Part shown: positions 6,225-12,691 of the stretch, one piece after another
Layout of the letters: each line of letters starts with the position of its first letter
Numbering within the stretch: the stretch's first letter is position 1
Assembly (NCBI GenBank): GCA_012516225.1
Contig: JAAYWX010000358.1
Location: 1 to 12,691, forward strand
Origin: Clostridiales bacterium
GTDB taxonomy: Bacteria > Bacillota > Clostridia > Oscillospirales > Oscillospiraceae
Direction of reading: 5' to 3'
Length of the DNA stretch: 12,691 nt
Notes under the pieces: generated by a model
Database searches by the model: none
What the model was told of the DNA's origin: nothing
What the model saw: only the letters and a program-made list of their open reading frames with translations
Made by a program: the position numbers and the translations under genes

Positions 6225-6307
6225 TTCAATTCCTTCTCCCATCTGAATTAATTGATTGGTTATAGCCATTATAAGTAAATATTCTGCCGCAGGACAAATA
6301 AATCTTT

Positions 6308-7063
6308 TTATAAGCTTGTTTCCTTTCTTAGCCTGTGCAACGCCCATGAAAAGCTGATAAGGCACATGACCGCAAGCAGAAGAAGGACGGGGATAATATC
6401 GCGGGCAGCGATATTTCCCTGTAGAATCAAGGCTCGCAAAGCATTGATTACATGAGTGAACGGATTTAGATTCACCGCAATTGCGAATCCCCCGGATAAT
6501 GTCTCCGCCGGGAACAGTGCCGTGCTCAGAAAAAAGACCGGCAGGACAATCGCATTCATCACGGTTTCATAAACGACTTCATTCGGCAGGCAAAGGCTGA
6601 TCGCATAAGTGAGTCCCGACAGAAAGAACGCCGTCATAAATACAAGCAGGACCATGAAAAGCAATCCCATAAATCCCGAAGCGATTTTTACCGAAAAGAA
6701 CAGGCTGACAATACACATAACGGCGACCTCGAGAAAGGTGCATAAAACCGCTTCCAATACCTGGCCGAGCACAATCGAGCTTCTTTGCACCGGGGCAATC
6801 AATACCCGGTAAAAGCTGCCGTCCGTTTTCATCAGATAATTCATAATGCCCCCGCTGCTGCAGGCTCCGAAGCTTACCAGCACAATAAGTCCGGGGAGAA
6901 TAAACGCCGTATAATTTTCAATTCCGATACCCCGCATGGACTGTCCGGCGACGGCGCTGTATAAAACCAGCCAGAGCATGGGCTGCAAAATCGTAATCAC
7001 AATGGTAAAGGCGTTGTGAAAGCGCCACTTTATATTGCGCCGGAGCAGAGTGAAAACGCTCAT
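6308..7063 (-). CDS. ABC-2 type transporter permease (drug export, DrrB-like)
   Basis: 251-aa integral membrane subunit of an ABC-2 exporter. About six hydrophobic segments are visible, near residues 19-40, 52-73, 101-123, 131-158, 171-184 and 222-241. The motif LNPFTHVINALR (199-210) before the last segment is typical of the daunorubicin/DrrB-type and NodJ-type permeases. The start codon ATG at 7063 overlaps the stop of the ATPase gene by 4 bp (ATGA), with AAAGGAGG upstream, so the two are translationally coupled. Together they should form a dimeric pump of two permeases and two ATPases in the cytoplasmic membrane, probably exporting an antibiotic, lipid-like or cationic compound. The substrate cannot be read from the sequence. 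Short six-span length is normal for this family. Confidence 0.92.
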   Translation of the reverse strand: MSVFTLLRRNIKWRFHNAFTIVITILQPMLWLVLYSAVAGQSMRGIGIENYTAFILPGLIVLVSFGACSSGGIMNYLMKTDGSFYRVLIAPVQRSSIVLGQVLEAVLCTFLEVAVMCIVSLFFSVKIASGFMGLLFMVLLVFMTAFFLSGLTYAISLCLPNEVVYETVMNAIVLPVFFLSTALFPAETLSGGFAIAVNLNPFTHVINALRALILQGNIAARDIIPVLLLLAVMCLISFSWALHRLRKETSL

Positions 7064-8013
7064 CGGCAGACCTCCTTTCCGTTTTCGCCTGTCAGCCTGA
7101 TAAAAACATCCTCCAGTGCGGGCTGCATGATTTCTATACCCAGGAAAGGAATCCCGTGATCCAGCAGCCAGCGGTTTGCTTTTTCCAAATCGGCTCGACC
7201 ATTTTTTGAGCCGGTGATAATCTTGTCATGGCGCAAATCTGTTTCCTTCAGGGCAACAACACTTTTTAGCGCGTCAAAACAGCTTTTTGCTTCTTCCTTT
7301 GACGCAAAGCTGATTTTCAGCATATCCTGCCGCAGATATTCGCGGAGAGCATGAGGCGTGCCCTGAATAACCTCTTTCCCGTTTTTCATAATGCATATGG
7401 TATCGCTCAGCCGGTCGGCTTCCTCCAGGTAGTGGGTTGTCAGGAAAATCGTGGTTCCGAAATCGTCTTTGATTTTTTTCATCATATCCCACATCGCCAT
7501 GCGGGACTGAATATCCATGCCAACGGTCGGCTCGTCCAGAAATAACACCTTTGGGTTTGACATCATATTGAGCGCAATATCGAGCCGCCTTCTCACCCCT
7601 CCGGAATAAGAGGAAACAGGGTATGTCAAATATCGTTCCAATCCGAAGCAGGCAATCAATGCTTCCATACGTTTTTGCGCTTCCGCTTTCGGCACCTTGT
7701 AGAGCTTGCTCTGAAACATCATGTTTTCCGCAAGGGACAGGTGCGTATCAATCGACGTCCGCTGTGCGACGCAGGCAATCCGGCTGCGGATTGCGGCTGC
7801 TTCACGGCAGGCATCTTTGCCGAACATGATTACGCTGCCGGATGTCGGGCGCAGATATGTGGTCAGCACATTGATAAGAGTTGATTTTCCCGCGCCGTTT
7901 TGCCCCAGGAGGGAGAAAATTTCCCCTTCATTCACCGTCAAGGTAAGGCCGTCTAAGGCCTGCACACCATTCTTATATTTCTTTGTCAGATTTTCGACGC
8001 AGATAGCGGCCAT
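7060..8013 (-). CDS. ABC transporter ATP-binding protein (DrrA-like drug exporter)
   Basis: 317-aa nucleotide-binding subunit. Visible motifs: Walker A GQNGAGKST (37-45), Q-loop Q84, signature YSGGVRRRLDIA (136-147), Walker B VLFLDEP (156-162), and H-loop H194 in LTTHYLEEAD. The roughly 90 residues after the nucleotide-binding fold form the C-terminal extension (region around PALEDVFIRLTGE) characteristic of DrrA-type ATPases. The ATG at 8013 has GGGAGGAATAGA in front and lies 1 bp after the stop of the GyrI-like gene, indicating tight operon organisation. It works with the permease that overlaps it by 4 bp. All catalytic residues look intact. Assignment to drug or antibiotic efflux rests on the DrrA-like architecture and the surrounding GyrI-domain genes. 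Confidence 0.96.
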   Translation of the reverse strand: MAAICVENLTKKYKNGVQALDGLTLTVNEGEIFSLLGQNGAGKSTLINVLTTYLRPTSGSVIMFGKDACREAAAIRSRIACVAQRTSIDTHLSLAENMMFQSKLYKVPKAEAQKRMEALIACFGLERYLTYPVSSYSGGVRRRLDIALNMMSNPKVLFLDEPTVGMDIQSRMAMWDMMKKIKDDFGTTIFLTTHYLEEADRLSDTICIMKNGKEVIQGTPHALREYLRQDMLKISFASKEEAKSCFDALKSVVALKETDLRHDKIITGSKNGRADLEKANRWLLDHGIPFLGIEIMQPALEDVFIRLTGENGKEVCR

Positions 8014-8014
8014 T

Positions 8015-8470
8015 CTATTCCTCCCTGATCGGGAACAAAATTTCTGTGATATATTTAGCCGGGTTCCCCTTCAGAAGCATTCCCGGCCCCTTGATGAAAA
8101 CCTCCCTAAACGGCGGCTGCAACTGCAGGTTGTGTTCCGCGGCATATTGGTCGATTGCTCCGTAGGCTTTATACAGCGTTTCATAAGAACCGATATGAGT
8201 GACGCAAACGGCCCTGATACGGGGCATTTCCTTTACCTCAATCCCATTCCCGGCAGGCGTTTCCGAAGTCGGCACGCACAGCTCCATTTCTCCCATTTTT
8301 GTTTCCGGATTCATCACATAATAGCAGAAAAACGGCGCGCCGTTTGTTTTTCCTCTGACAGACTTAAAAACATTTGGGAAAACCTTGTTAGCTTCAGCCG
8401 CAATTCCTTTGTAACGTAGAAAAGCAACGCGGATCGGTTCAATATCTCTGATTTCAATTTCGTATTCCAT
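8015..8470 (-). CDS. GyrI-like domain-containing protein, first copy in the ABC operon
   Basis: 151 aa, a complete GyrI-like domain without DNA-binding part. It begins MEYEIEIRDIEPIRVAFLRYKG, with the conserved THIGSYETLYKAYGAID block (about 91-107) and a terminal KYITEILFPI in which the buried glutamate typical of cation-binding family members (BmrR-like) is present. The start at 8470 is 4 bp after the stop of the AraC-type gene, with AAGGAGAA in front, and the stop is 1 bp before the ATPase start. It therefore sits between the regulator and the pump in a tight operon. Plausible roles are binding the exported compound, buffering it, or handing it to the regulator; none is proved by sequence. 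It is only distantly similar to the GyrI-like protein at 5745-6224. Confidence 0.9.
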   Translation of the reverse strand: MEYEIEIRDIEPIRVAFLRYKGIAAEANKVFPNVFKSVRGKTNGAPFFCYYVMNPETKMGEMELCVPTSETPAGNGIEVKEMPRIRAVCVTHIGSYETLYKAYGAIDQYAAEHNLQLQPPFREVFIKGPGMLLKGNPAKYITEILFPIREE

Positions 8471-8474
8471 GAGT

Positions 8475-9341
8475 TTAATTCTCCTTTTCTTTTTTTACCG
8501 CAATCCACACTTCGGAGTGCCCCTCTTGCGATCTTTCTTTACTGATCGGATAGACTTCAATATCCGGCAGTTCCGCGTAAGTATACCCGGAAAATGGGAG
8601 CCACTCTGTAAGAAAGCGTTTGAAAATGCTTTGGATAGACTCTTTGAAACGCCCGTCACACTCAAAAATTACCCATGTGGCTGCCGGAATTTCATATTCA
8701 AACATTTCCGCAGGAACAGGTTTATCGGTTGCAGCCGCAATGTAATAATAGATTTCGCCGGGACCTTGGTATGCTGTAATTCCCAACACACCATCCGGAG
8801 ATTGGTTTGACAGCTTACAAATTTCCGTGAATTGGCTGCCTTGTAATACCCTGTTCCAGAAAGGCGGGACAAGTTTTTGATTTTCGTCCATATCCTCCGT
8901 TAAGGGGATACGGATACCCACAATTCGCATGGCTTCTTTTTCTTCAATCCGATATGGCATAGCACTACCTCCTGTGACTTTGACTGAAAACTTAATAGGG
9001 GGATACGCATTAAGCACGCTTCCCTGTGACTTTGCGGAAGTAGGAGGAATTCCATGAATACTCTGAAACGCCCGGTTAAATGATGTGGGGGAAGTATAGC
9101 CATATTTCAACGCAACATCCAATACTCTTGTATCTATAGACTGTAATTCAAACGCGGCCTGTGTCATTCTCCGGCGGCGAATATATTCAGACAACGGAAT
9201 ACCGGCCACGTAGGAAAACATCCGTTGAAAATAATAGGTTGAGCAACACGCAATCTTAGCAGCTTTCTCATAGGAAATCTCACCGTCTAAGTTGCTTTCA
9301 ATATAATCTATGGCGTTGCTTAAGTTCTTCAACCACTCCAT
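8475..9341 (-). CDS. AraC-family transcriptional regulator with C-terminal GyrI-like effector domain (Rob/YdeE-like)
   Basis: 288 aa from the ATG at 9341, chosen over an upstream ATG at 9365 because AAGGAGGTG lies immediately before it. The N-terminal ~105 residues hold two AraC helix-turn-helix motifs: the first around YEKAAKIACCSTYYFQRMF (24-42), the second around LDVALKYGYTSPTSFNRAF (74-92) with the conserved GIPP ending. Residues ~128-288 form a GyrI-like ligand pocket (MPYRIEEKEAMRIVGIRIP... to EVWIAVKK). This is the reversed order of classical AraC and matches Rob- and YdeE-like multidrug regulators. It heads the operon of two GyrI-like proteins and an ABC exporter and probably activates it when bound to a compound. 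The 198 bp upstream contain CGATAAA (9367) and inverted TTTATCG (9421) but no promoter I trust. Confidence 0.94.
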   Translation of the reverse strand: MEWLKNLSNAIDYIESNLDGEISYEKAAKIACCSTYYFQRMFSYVAGIPLSEYIRRRRMTQAAFELQSIDTRVLDVALKYGYTSPTSFNRAFQSIHGIPPTSAKSQGSVLNAYPPIKFSVKVTGGSAMPYRIEEKEAMRIVGIRIPLTEDMDENQKLVPPFWNRVLQGSQFTEICKLSNQSPDGVLGITAYQGPGEIYYYIAAATDKPVPAEMFEYEIPAATWVIFECDGRFKESIQSIFKRFLTEWLPFSGYTYAELPDIEVYPISKERSQEGHSEVWIAVKKEKEN

Positions 9342-9539
9342 TTCTTCACCTCCTTGTAAAATCATACGATAAAAAGCAAATTTTTTCCTCGCTTTTGATG
9401 CCCTCTTTTGTAAGCTTCACTTTATCGCAATAAAATTTTTATATCAACGGGGTTCAACAGCCGTATAAAAACAGTTTCCGGTATTTAGTCAATTTCACTT
9501 TGAAGGTTCCCGCGAATCATATGCAACCAAAAACCGGCA

Positions 9540-10742
9540 TCAGGATTTGCATTGCCTCGCCTGACGCAGGGATGCAATGACAAGTCTTGTAATAACCCTG
9601 TAATTGCCGTCGATTGAACTGATCGCTTTATCCATTGCTTCCCGGATTTCCTTTTCCTTTTTCTGCAGCTTCTTGGAACCTGAAAATACCAGGATTATAT
9701 TCATGTGCAAGCCCGATTTTATGATCCTCAGGCTTTTAATTTTCGCGTTTCGTTCAAATTCTCTGATTGCCTCGTCGGCTTTCCTGTGTATGGCATCATA
9801 GATTGCCTGATCGTTGACCAGGAAATCCGTCTGTATGGTGGTATCACAGCCCATCTCACGGTAAAGCCTGTAGGCAATTTCGTTGGCAATATCATTTAAA
9901 ACGATGCTGCTTCCTTCATCCTCGCCTTCGATGTGCATGGAAACCACATAATATCCAAGACCATAATCATGAATGATTAAATCGTTTATGCCCTTTACTT
10001 CCGTATACTGCATGGTCAGCGCGGTAATTCTGTCAACCAGATCTTTATCCGGAGACTGTCCGAGCAGCCTTTCTACAATCTCAAGCATGGCTTTCAAACC
10101 TGAAAACATAATGAAGGCAGAAACCAGCAGCCCGCACCAGCCATCGATTTTCCATCCGGCAAAATGCTGTACGGTCAATGAAACCACTATGGCTGCTGTC
10201 GCCGCCATATCGCTGATGCAGTCGGCGGCAGTAGCCTTCATTGCGGATGAGTTTATTTTGTTTGCAATACTCCTGTTGTAAATAAACATGTACAGCTTGA
10301 CAAGAATGGAACAAACAAGCATGAATAGTATCAGGGCATTAAACTCTACGGCTTGCGGACTGCGAATGGATGCTATTGATTTTTCCGCCAGTGCGCCGCC
10401 CATCGCAAGTACGGCAAGCGCCGATATAAGCCCCATGAGCCATTCATAACGCCCATGCCCGAACAAATGATTTTCGCCGGAACCGATACCCGCAAGGCAA
10501 AAGCCTAAAAAAGAAGCCGAGGAAGTGCCCGCATCCGCCAGATTGTTAAAACCGTCCGCCGTGATTGCCGTCGAACCGCTTATCAGTCCTGCCGCCAGTT
10601 TGATTATGAATAAAAGAATATTCAATAAAATCCCGACAATGCTGCAGAGCTTTGCATAAGCCTTCTGCACGGAGGGGGACGAGGTATTTTCATAGTCCTT
10701 TATCAACAGCCGAATCAGCAAAGACACCACCTGCCTGCGCAC
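9540..10742 (-). CDS. Cation diffusion facilitator family transporter, probable Mn/Fe efflux
   Basis: Up to 400 aa. A CDF-type membrane antiporter with about six hydrophobic segments in residues 30-220, then a long cytoplasmic part (about 180 residues, longer than the usual single domain). TM2 carries TADGFNNLADA (D63-x3-N67) and TM5 ATAADCISDMA (D174-x3-D178). Asp in place of the TM5 His of zinc-selective members (YiiP DDHD) points towards Mn2+ or Fe2+ rather than zinc. The HLFGHGR loop (92-98) after TM2 is conserved. The start is uncertain: GTG at 10742, or GTG at 10727 giving VSLLIRLLIKDYENT. Either way it overlaps the metalloregulator gene upstream by about 40-50 bp, so the two are coupled. 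Expected role is export of excess metal under that regulator. No clear terminator follows. Confidence 0.92.
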   Translation of the reverse strand: MRRQVVSLLIRLLIKDYENTSSPSVQKAYAKLCSIVGILLNILLFIIKLAAGLISGSTAITADGFNNLADAGTSSASFLGFCLAGIGSGENHLFGHGRYEWLMGLISALAVLAMGGALAEKSIASIRSPQAVEFNALILFMLVCSILVKLYMFIYNRSIANKINSSAMKATAADCISDMAATAAIVVSLTVQHFAGWKIDGWCGLLVSAFIMFSGLKAMLEIVERLLGQSPDKDLVDRITALTMQYTEVKGINDLIIHDYGLGYYVVSMHIEGEDEGSSIVLNDIANEIAYRLYREMGCDTTIQTDFLVNDQAIYDAIHRKADEAIREFERNAKIKSLRIIKSGLHMNIILVFSGSKKLQKKEKEIREAMDKAISSIDGNYRVITRLVIASLRQARQCKS

Positions 10743-11103
10743 CCCCTTTCTTCTCCAAAGCAGCTTTCAGCGCCTCAAACGTTTCGCGGCTTAATATATG
10801 CTCCATACGGCAGGCGTCCTTTTCCGCCGTTGACGGCGCAACCGCCAGACAGCAGGTTAAAAAATCCCGGACAACGCAATGCCTTTCATAAATCTCATTC
10901 GCAAGCTTCAGCCCGGCTGCGGTAAGGCATACATTATTCCCGTTGACTTCAACATAGCCAAGCCGGCCCAGCTTTTTCATCATGCAGCACACGCTTGGCC
11001 TCGTATATCCCATTTCGTTTGCTATGTCTATCTCTCTGACCTCGCCGTTCCGCTTATGAAGCAGCAAAATTGTTTTCAGGTAATCCTCGCCTGCCTGATG
11101 CAA
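10690..11103 (-). CDS. DtxR/MntR-family metal-dependent transcriptional regulator
   Basis: About 137 aa. N-terminal winged helix (1-65) with recognition region YTRPSVCCMMKKLGRLGY, then the dimerisation/metal domain. Likely metal ligands by comparison with DtxR and MntR: D7 (MntR-like; Met in DtxR), H75, C98, E101 and H102 in ACRMEHILS (DtxR-like CxxEH). There is no SH3-like third domain, as in MntR. The frame starts at TTG 11103. An ATT at 11109 gives the N-terminus MQLHQAGEDYL and better spacing (8 nt) to AAGGTG, so the real start may be the ATT; no ATG exists before the upstream stop. It overlaps the CDF gene and is preceded by a promoter flanked by palindromes shared with the tetR promoter. 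It probably senses Mn or Fe and controls metal homeostasis. Confidence 0.9.
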   Translation of the reverse strand: MHQAGEDYLKTILLLHKRNGEVREIDIANEMGYTRPSVCCMMKKLGRLGYVEVNGNNVCLTAAGLKLANEIYERHCVVRDFLTCCLAVAPSTAEKDACRMEHILSRETFEALKAALEKKGGAQAGGVFADSAVDKGL

Positions 11104-11139
11104 TTGAATAACCGCTTCACCTTCTTTCCAGCTTCGTAT

Positions 11140-11158
11140 TGAATAAATTTATTCACTT
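11140..11158. promoter_or_regulatory. Operator O3, downstream of the metalloregulator promoter
   Basis: Perfect palindrome GAATAAATTTATTC (11141-11154) inside AAGTGAATAAATTTATTCA (minus strand). It matches the shared consensus GTGAATRAATWWATTCA also found at 11191-11210 and 11956-11976. It lies just after the -10 of the minus-strand promoter at 11161-11189, a classical repressor position. Confidence 0.6.
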
Positions 11159-11160
11159 GT

Positions 11161-11189
11161 ATGTTAGCATATTTCTCGACATATGTCAA
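11161..11189 (-). promoter_or_regulatory. Promoter of the metalloregulator/CDF operon
   Basis: On the minus strand TTGACA (11189-11184), 17-bp spacer, TAACAT (11166-11161). The -35 is perfect; the -10 matches 4 of 6. It points into the metalloregulator gene about 55 bp away and is flanked on both sides by the shared palindromes. Confidence 0.7.
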
Positions 11190-11190
11190 T

Positions 11191-11210
11191 GAGTGAATTT
11201 ATTCATTCAC
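11191..11210. promoter_or_regulatory. Operator O2, upstream of the metalloregulator -35
   Basis: Minus strand GTGAATGAATAAATTCACTC, matching the tetR-promoter palindrome GTGAATGAATATATTCATT at 16 of 19 positions. It abuts the -35 element of the promoter at 11161-11189, so a protein bound here and at O3 would bracket the promoter. Confidence 0.6.
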
Positions 11211-11217
11211 CTGTTCC

Positions 11218-11252
11218 AAAAAAACACATGACAGCCAAAGAACTCTCATGTG
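11218..11252 (-). terminator. Intrinsic terminator of the tetR gene
   Basis: On the minus strand CACATGA (11252-11246) pairs with TCATGTG (11231-11225) around a 14-nt loop, followed by seven T. It begins about 25 bp after the tetR stop codon and separates tetR from the metalloregulator operon. Confidence 0.75.
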
Positions 11253-11275
11253 CGCTTTTATGGATTATGAGCGTC

Positions 11276-11923
11276 TCAATCGCTTTTCATTTTCAAAACG
11301 CGCATGGACATATCCCTGGTGAAATTCAAAAATGAACGCATGTATTCCTGCGCGTTTTCTTTGGGCATTTCTTCATGAAAGGTGTGCACCAGGCCAAAGA
11401 TTAAGAATTTCGCGGTGCTTTCAATATTGCTGCAATGAAAAACGTTTTCATTTACTCCCTGCTCTATGATTGGGATTATTGCGGAAATCCATTGATTTGC
11501 AACATTGTCCAAGAGGATGGACCTGATTTCTGAACCTTCGCTGTACCTGGATTCAAATTCATGGTGGCTGATTGAAAAATCAAACATGCGGTTTATCACA
11601 AGATTGAATTTATCAATTGCGGGAATATCCTGCGATATAGGGATTTTTATCTGTTCCACTGCCTGCGTGGCATAATATTCAGACGTCGCCGCAAAAAGCT
11701 CTGTTTTTGACTTGAAATAACGGTAGCACAGGCCCGGAGATACGTTCATCCTCTCCGCTATATCCTGGATGGTGGTATCTTCGTAGCCTTTCTCGGAAAA
11801 CAACTCCAGCGCAGTCTCTATAATCTCCTGCCGGCGTTCGTCCGGCTCTTTCGATATGCGAATCTTCCGTGATCGATCGTTTGATAATTCGTTTTTTAAT
11901 GATTTATCCTGTGATAATACCAT
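11276..11923 (-). CDS. TetR/AcrR-family transcriptional regulator
   Basis: 215 aa. Residues ~29-75 are a typical TetR N-terminal domain: RRQEIIETALELFSEKGYE, then the helix-turn-helix TTIQDIAERMNVSPGLCYRYF and KSKTELF. The all-helical C-terminal ligand domain has no recognisable subfamily signature. The first ~25 residues are a basic, polar extension before the canonical start, so the true start could lie a little downstream, although the ATG at 11923 has GGGGGC in front and fits the promoter distance. A promoter with an overlapping palindrome lies upstream and a terminator downstream, so it is monocistronic and probably autorepressed. The same palindrome flanks the promoter of the neighbouring metalloregulator/CDF pair, the best hint to its regulon. 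The ligand is unknown. Confidence 0.93.
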   Translation of the reverse strand: MVLSQDKSLKNELSNDRSRKIRISKEPDERRQEIIETALELFSEKGYEDTTIQDIAERMNVSPGLCYRYFKSKTELFAATSEYYATQAVEQIKIPISQDIPAIDKFNLVINRMFDFSISHHEFESRYSEGSEIRSILLDNVANQWISAIIPIIEQGVNENVFHCSNIESTAKFLIFGLVHTFHEEMPKENAQEYMRSFLNFTRDMSMRVLKMKSD

Positions 11924-11955
11924 ATTATCTGCCCCCGTATTGCATCGCTTTTTCA

Positions 11956-11976
11956 GTGAATGAATATATTCATTAT
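11956..11976. promoter_or_regulatory. Operator O1, overlapping the tetR promoter -10
   Basis: Perfect 16-bp palindrome AATGAATATATTCATT (11959-11974) within GTGAATGAATATATTCATT. It overlaps the -10 of the tetR promoter by three bases, as expected for TetR autorepression. Confidence 0.65.
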
Positions 11977-12000
11977 TATCCCTTTTTGATTACTTGTCAA
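11972..12000 (-). promoter_or_regulatory. tetR promoter
   Basis: Minus strand TTGACA (12000-11995), 17-bp spacer, AATAAT (11977-11972): perfect -35 and 5 of 6 at the -10. It is about 50 bp before the tetR ATG. Confidence 0.75.
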
Positions 12001-12070
12001 GTAATAATTGCAAATCAGCTTGTAAACCGAGAATCCATACCTTTATTTATCGTATTGCAATAAATAATCG

Positions 12071-12099
12071 TTGACATGCAAATAATTGATGACTATAAT
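12071..12099 (+). promoter_or_regulatory. Consensus sigma-A promoter of the DUF2975/XRE pair
   Basis: TTGACA (12071-12076), exactly 17 bp, TATAAT (12094-12099): a perfect consensus promoter. An 8-bp inverted repeat (TTATTTAT 12043-12050, ATAAATAA 12060-12067) lies directly upstream of the -35. Transcription would start near 12106, leaving about 37 nt before the GTG at 12143. Confidence 0.88.
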
Positions 12100-12169
12100 T
12101 ATGGATATCAGTACAAAGAATATCGGAAAGAAGGTCTTGGTTGTGAATCAGCTCTCTTTGTAAAAATGG

Positions 12170-12622
12170 TTGAAATGTATTATTATCATAGTCGGCTTAT
12201 GCGGATTGCTTGTCTACGCATGGGTAATCCCGTCCCTTGGGCAATCATTGGCGTCGAGCTATCCCGAATTTGCGTATTGCTATCTGCCCTGGATGATTTT
12301 AATATGGGTTACGGGCATTCCCTGTTATGTCGTGTTGGCGTTCGGGTGGAGAATTGCCGGGAACATCGGAAAAGATCGCTCTTTTTCGGCAGAAAACGCG
12401 AAACTGCTGAAACGGGGTGCCGTCCTGGCCATAGCCGACACCGGTTTTTTCTTTGTTATGAACATCGTGTATTGGCTTCTTAATATGAACCATCCTGGGA
12501 TTGTGCTGATGTCCATGGTTGTGCTGGTCATCGGAATTGCCATTTCCGCTGTTTTGGCCACTCTGTCCCATCTTGTGAGGAAAGCAGCGGAGCTTCAGGA
12601 ACAAAGCGATCTGACGATATGA
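12170..12622 (+). CDS. DUF2975-type membrane protein (N-terminus broken by an in-frame TAA)
   Basis: About 150 aa, four hydrophobic segments (roughly 3-24, 36-60, 84-104, 109-135), a conserved IGKDRSFSAENAKLLKR loop between the second and third, and the C-terminal EQSDLTI typical of DUF2975 proteins (YoaS-like). These small membrane proteins usually sit beside an XRE/YozG-type regulator, as here (10 bp gap); their function is unknown. The listed start TTG at 12170 has no ribosome site. In the same frame a GTG at 12143 has AGAAGG at 8-nt spacing and reads MNQLSL, then TAA at 12161-12163, then KWLKC and the body. MNQLSL-x-KWLK looks like the normal family N-terminus, so the TAA is probably a recent nonsense change (e.g. 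TCA to TAA). The gene may be inactive or rely on restart at TTG. Confidence 0.8.
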   Translation: MKCIIIIVGLCGLLVYAWVIPSLGQSLASSYPEFAYCYLPWMILIWVTGIPCYVVLAFGWRIAGNIGKDRSFSAENAKLLKRGAVLAIADTGFFFVMNIVYWLLNMNHPGIVLMSMVVLVIGIAISAVLATLSHLVRKAAELQEQSDLTI

Positions 12623-12632
12623 GGAGAAACGC

Positions 12633-12691
12633 ATGGAAGATGAAATCATTTTCAATATCGATGTCATGCTTGCCACACGAAAAATGATCGT
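12633..12691 (+). CDS. XRE/Cro-C1-type HTH regulator, YozG-like (N-terminal fragment)
   Basis: Only the first 19 codons are in the window: MEDEIIFNIDVMLATRKMI, continuing off the right edge. The NIDVMLAxRKM opening is characteristic of the ~70-aa YozG-type HTH regulators that accompany DUF2975 proteins. GAGGAGA lies 7 nt before the ATG, and the gene starts 10 bp after the DUF2975 stop, so the two share the promoter at 12071. The helix-turn-helix itself is outside the window. Confidence 0.82.
   Translation, partial: MEDEIIFNIDVMLATRKMI

Noticed and set aside
6225..6365. 47-codon N-terminal extension of the GyrI-like protein
   Set aside because: It overlaps the permease gene, has no ribosome site, and the GyrI fold begins at the ATG at 6224, which has AGAAGGA.
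9361..9366. TATGAT as -10 of the AraC-type regulator gene
   Set aside because: The implied start point would fall on the Shine-Dalgarno site, and no -35 fits; not usable as a normal promoter.
4702..12163. Idea that TAA is recoded as a sense codon, explaining the two in-frame TAAs
   Set aside because: TAA is the natural stop of the genes ending at 1805 and 2594, so a genome-wide recoding is not supported.
1..12691. tRNA, rRNA, CRISPR array or insertion sequence
   Set aside because: No cloverleaf or CCA-type end, no regularly spaced direct repeats and no transposase motif were seen on either strand.

Overview
The window looks like low-to-mid GC Firmicutes DNA, most likely a clostridial genome or plasmid. 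Shine-Dalgarno sites are strong (AGGAGG-type), intrinsic terminators have T-runs, the gene families are clostridial in flavour, and there is a GEMM-I (c-di-GMP) riboswitch. Identification rests on motif reading only; no database search was run.

Region 1 (1-5140, all leftward) is a replication module of the kind found in prophages and integrative elements. In transcription order it has a small sigma-70-region-4-like gene broken by an in-frame TAA, a 63-aa acidic protein, a SNF2-type helicase, a coiled-coil protein, a four-cysteine protein, and a family A DNA polymerase with a 3'-5' exonuclease domain that runs off the left edge. No integrase, capsid or conjugation gene is in view, so prophage versus ICE cannot be decided.

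Region 2 (5141-5744) has no convincing long gene but is rich in RNA and DNA structure. It holds a c-di-GMP-I riboswitch on the minus strand with a terminator just downstream, a 13-bp perfect inverted repeat, a possible 22-codon ORF, a second strong minus-strand terminator, and a hairpin that would bury the Shine-Dalgarno site of the sigma-like gene. It is the likely seam between the mobile module and its neighbours.

Region 3 (5745-9341, leftward) is a probable drug-response operon: an AraC-type regulator with a C-terminal GyrI-like domain, a free-standing GyrI-like protein, an ABC ATPase, an ABC-2 permease, and a second free-standing GyrI-like protein. Three ligand-binding domains of one superfamily thus surround one exporter.

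Region 4 (9540-12000, leftward) holds a cation diffusion facilitator overlapping a DtxR/MntR-type metalloregulator, preceded by a separate TetR-type regulator. The tetR promoter and the metalloregulator promoter share near-identical palindromes, so TetR probably controls itself and the metal-efflux pair.

Region 5 (12001-12691, rightward) starts with a textbook TTGACA-N17-TATAAT promoter, followed by a DUF2975-type membrane protein whose probable original start is separated from the body by an in-frame TAA, and then the first codons of a small XRE/YozG-type regulator.
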